A program made the translations under genes and the position numbers. A DNA stretch of 5,043 nt, from NCBI GenBank assembly GCA_946633275.1, contig CAMPAT010000077.1:1-5043 (forward strand). Reading direction: 5' to 3'. Position 1 is the first letter of the stretch, and every line of letters begins with the position of its first letter. The notes beneath the pieces are model-generated. The model was not told where the DNA came from and made no database searches. It saw only the letters and a program-made list of their open reading frames with translations. This document shows, one piece after another, positions 4,276-5,043 of this stretch. This DNA comes from an uncultured Clostridia bacterium (lineage in GTDB: Bacteria > Bacillota > Clostridia > Oscillospirales > Acutalibacteraceae).

Positions 4276-5043
4276 ATGAACAAAAAACTCAGAAAAGCAG
4301 TTATCGCAGGTAACTGGAAAATGAACAATACTCCTGCTGAGACTACTGCACTCATCAACGAAATGAAACCGCTTGTTGCAGACGCAGACTGCGACGTAGT
4401 AATCTGCGCACCGTTTGTTGACCTTCAGGCAGCGCTCGAAGCAGCAGAAGGCTCAAACATCAAAATCGGCGCTGAGAACTGCCATTGGGCAGAAAAGGGC
4501 GCGTTCACAGGCGAGGTTTCCGCACCTATGCTCAAAGCTATGGGCGTTCCTTACGTTATCATCGGTCACAGCGAAAGACGCCAGTATTTCGGCGAGACTG
4601 ACGAGACTGTAAACAAGCGAGTTCGCGCTGCACTTGACAACGGACTTACCGTTATTCTCTGCGTAGGCGAGGTTCTTGAAGAGAGAGAGCAGGGCGTTAC
4701 ATTTGAAATCGTAGGCAAGCAGACTAAGGTTGCACTCCAGGGAGTAAGCGAAGAAGAACTTAAGAACGTTATCATCGCATACGAGCCTGTTTGGGCTATC
4801 GGCACAGGCAAGACTGCTACTGCTGACCAGGCTGACGAGGTTAACGGCTATATCCGCCAGGTAATCTGCGAGCTTTACGGCAAGGAAGCTGCTGACGCAT
4901 TTGTTGTTCAGTACGGCGGTTCTATGAATGCGAAGAACGCTGACGAGCTTGTTGCAAAAGAGAATGTTGACGGCGGACTTATCGGCGGCGCATCTCTTAA
5001 GGCTGAGGACTTTTCAGTTATCGTTAAGGCTGCAAGCAAATAA
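4276..5043 (+). CDS. tpiA: Triosephosphate isomerase
   Basis: TpiA interconverts dihydroxyacetone phosphate and glyceraldehyde 3-phosphate in the cytoplasm. The 255-residue product is a complete TIM barrel of normal length. The substrate residues Asn13 and Lys15 lie in AGNWKMN (11-17). The catalytic His98 is in IIGHSERR (95-102), the conserved Cys129 in ILCVGE, and the catalytic base Glu170 in AYEPVWAIGTGK (168-179), whose end forms the mobile loop 6. Phosphate-binding glycines are in YGGS (213-216) and GG (237-238). The spacer after pgk holds hairpins but no terminator with a T-run and no convincing promoter, so it is probably read from the pgk promoter. The next glycolytic gene, often a phosphoglycerate mutase, would lie beyond the window, which ends at this stop codon. 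Confidence 0.98.
   Translation: MNKKLRKAVIAGNWKMNNTPAETTALINEMKPLVADADCDVVICAPFVDLQAALEAAEGSNIKIGAENCHWAEKGAFTGEVSAPMLKAMGVPYVIIGHSERRQYFGETDETVNKRVRAALDNGLTVILCVGEVLEEREQGVTFEIVGKQTKVALQGVSEEELKNVIIAYEPVWAIGTGKTATADQADEVNGYIRQVICELYGKEAADAFVVQYGGSMNAKNADELVAKENVDGGLIGGASLKAEDFSVIVKAASK

Overview
This window looks like a chromosomal segment of a Gram-positive, endospore-forming member of the Clostridia. A Ruminococcaceae/Oscillospirales-type organism is my best guess. The evidence is a full-length YpeB spore-germination gene, strong AGGAGG-type ribosome binding sites, mid-range GC with AT-rich intergenic DNA, and clostridial-looking Pgk and TpiA proteins. All genes are on the + strand. Coding density is high, and no gap between genes exceeds about 140 bases. 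I see no IS element, CRISPR array, tRNA or rRNA.

Layout. (1) Positions 1-1034 are the end of a polar amino-acid ABC transporter operon. It holds the last codons of what is probably the permease (stop at 23-25), the GlnQ-type ATPase (22-765, GTG start) and, two bases later, a small uncharacterised protein of 88 residues (768-1034). (2) Positions 1035-1170 are a structured intergenic region. It contains a palindromic AT-rich element (1041-1099), AATTCA repeats, and a strong hairpin followed by seven Ts (1130-1170). The hairpin should terminate the transporter transcript. A good match to a forespore sigma-G promoter (1118-1147) lies inside the same hairpin. (3) Positions 1171-2859 are ypeB (444 aa) and, 36 bases later, a small lipoprotein (105 aa) with a Thr-rich linker and four 11-residue LEA-like repeats. 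A clean intrinsic terminator closes this unit (2858-2883). (4) Positions 2884-5043 are a glycolytic unit. A sigma-A promoter (TTGCAT-17-TATAAT) has a perfect 22-bp palindrome centred on its -10 box and drives pgk (2969-4165). After a 110-base spacer with three TTC-loop hairpins comes tpiA (4276-5043), whose stop codon is the last codon of the window.

How the genes fit together. Pgk and TpiA are neighbouring enzymes of lower glycolysis and are probably co-transcribed. The transporter ATPase energises uptake of an unidentified polar amino acid. YpeB is needed for spore-cortex lysis at germination. Its usual partner SleB is not adjacent here, and the following LEA-like lipoprotein may be expressed in the same forespore programme.

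No wholly new multi-gene system is evident. The most interesting signals are regulatory or small: the forespore promoter nested in a terminator hairpin that also hides the ypeB ribosome binding site, the dyad on the pgk promoter, the hendecad-repeat lipoprotein next to ypeB, and the small protein coupled to the ABC ATPase.
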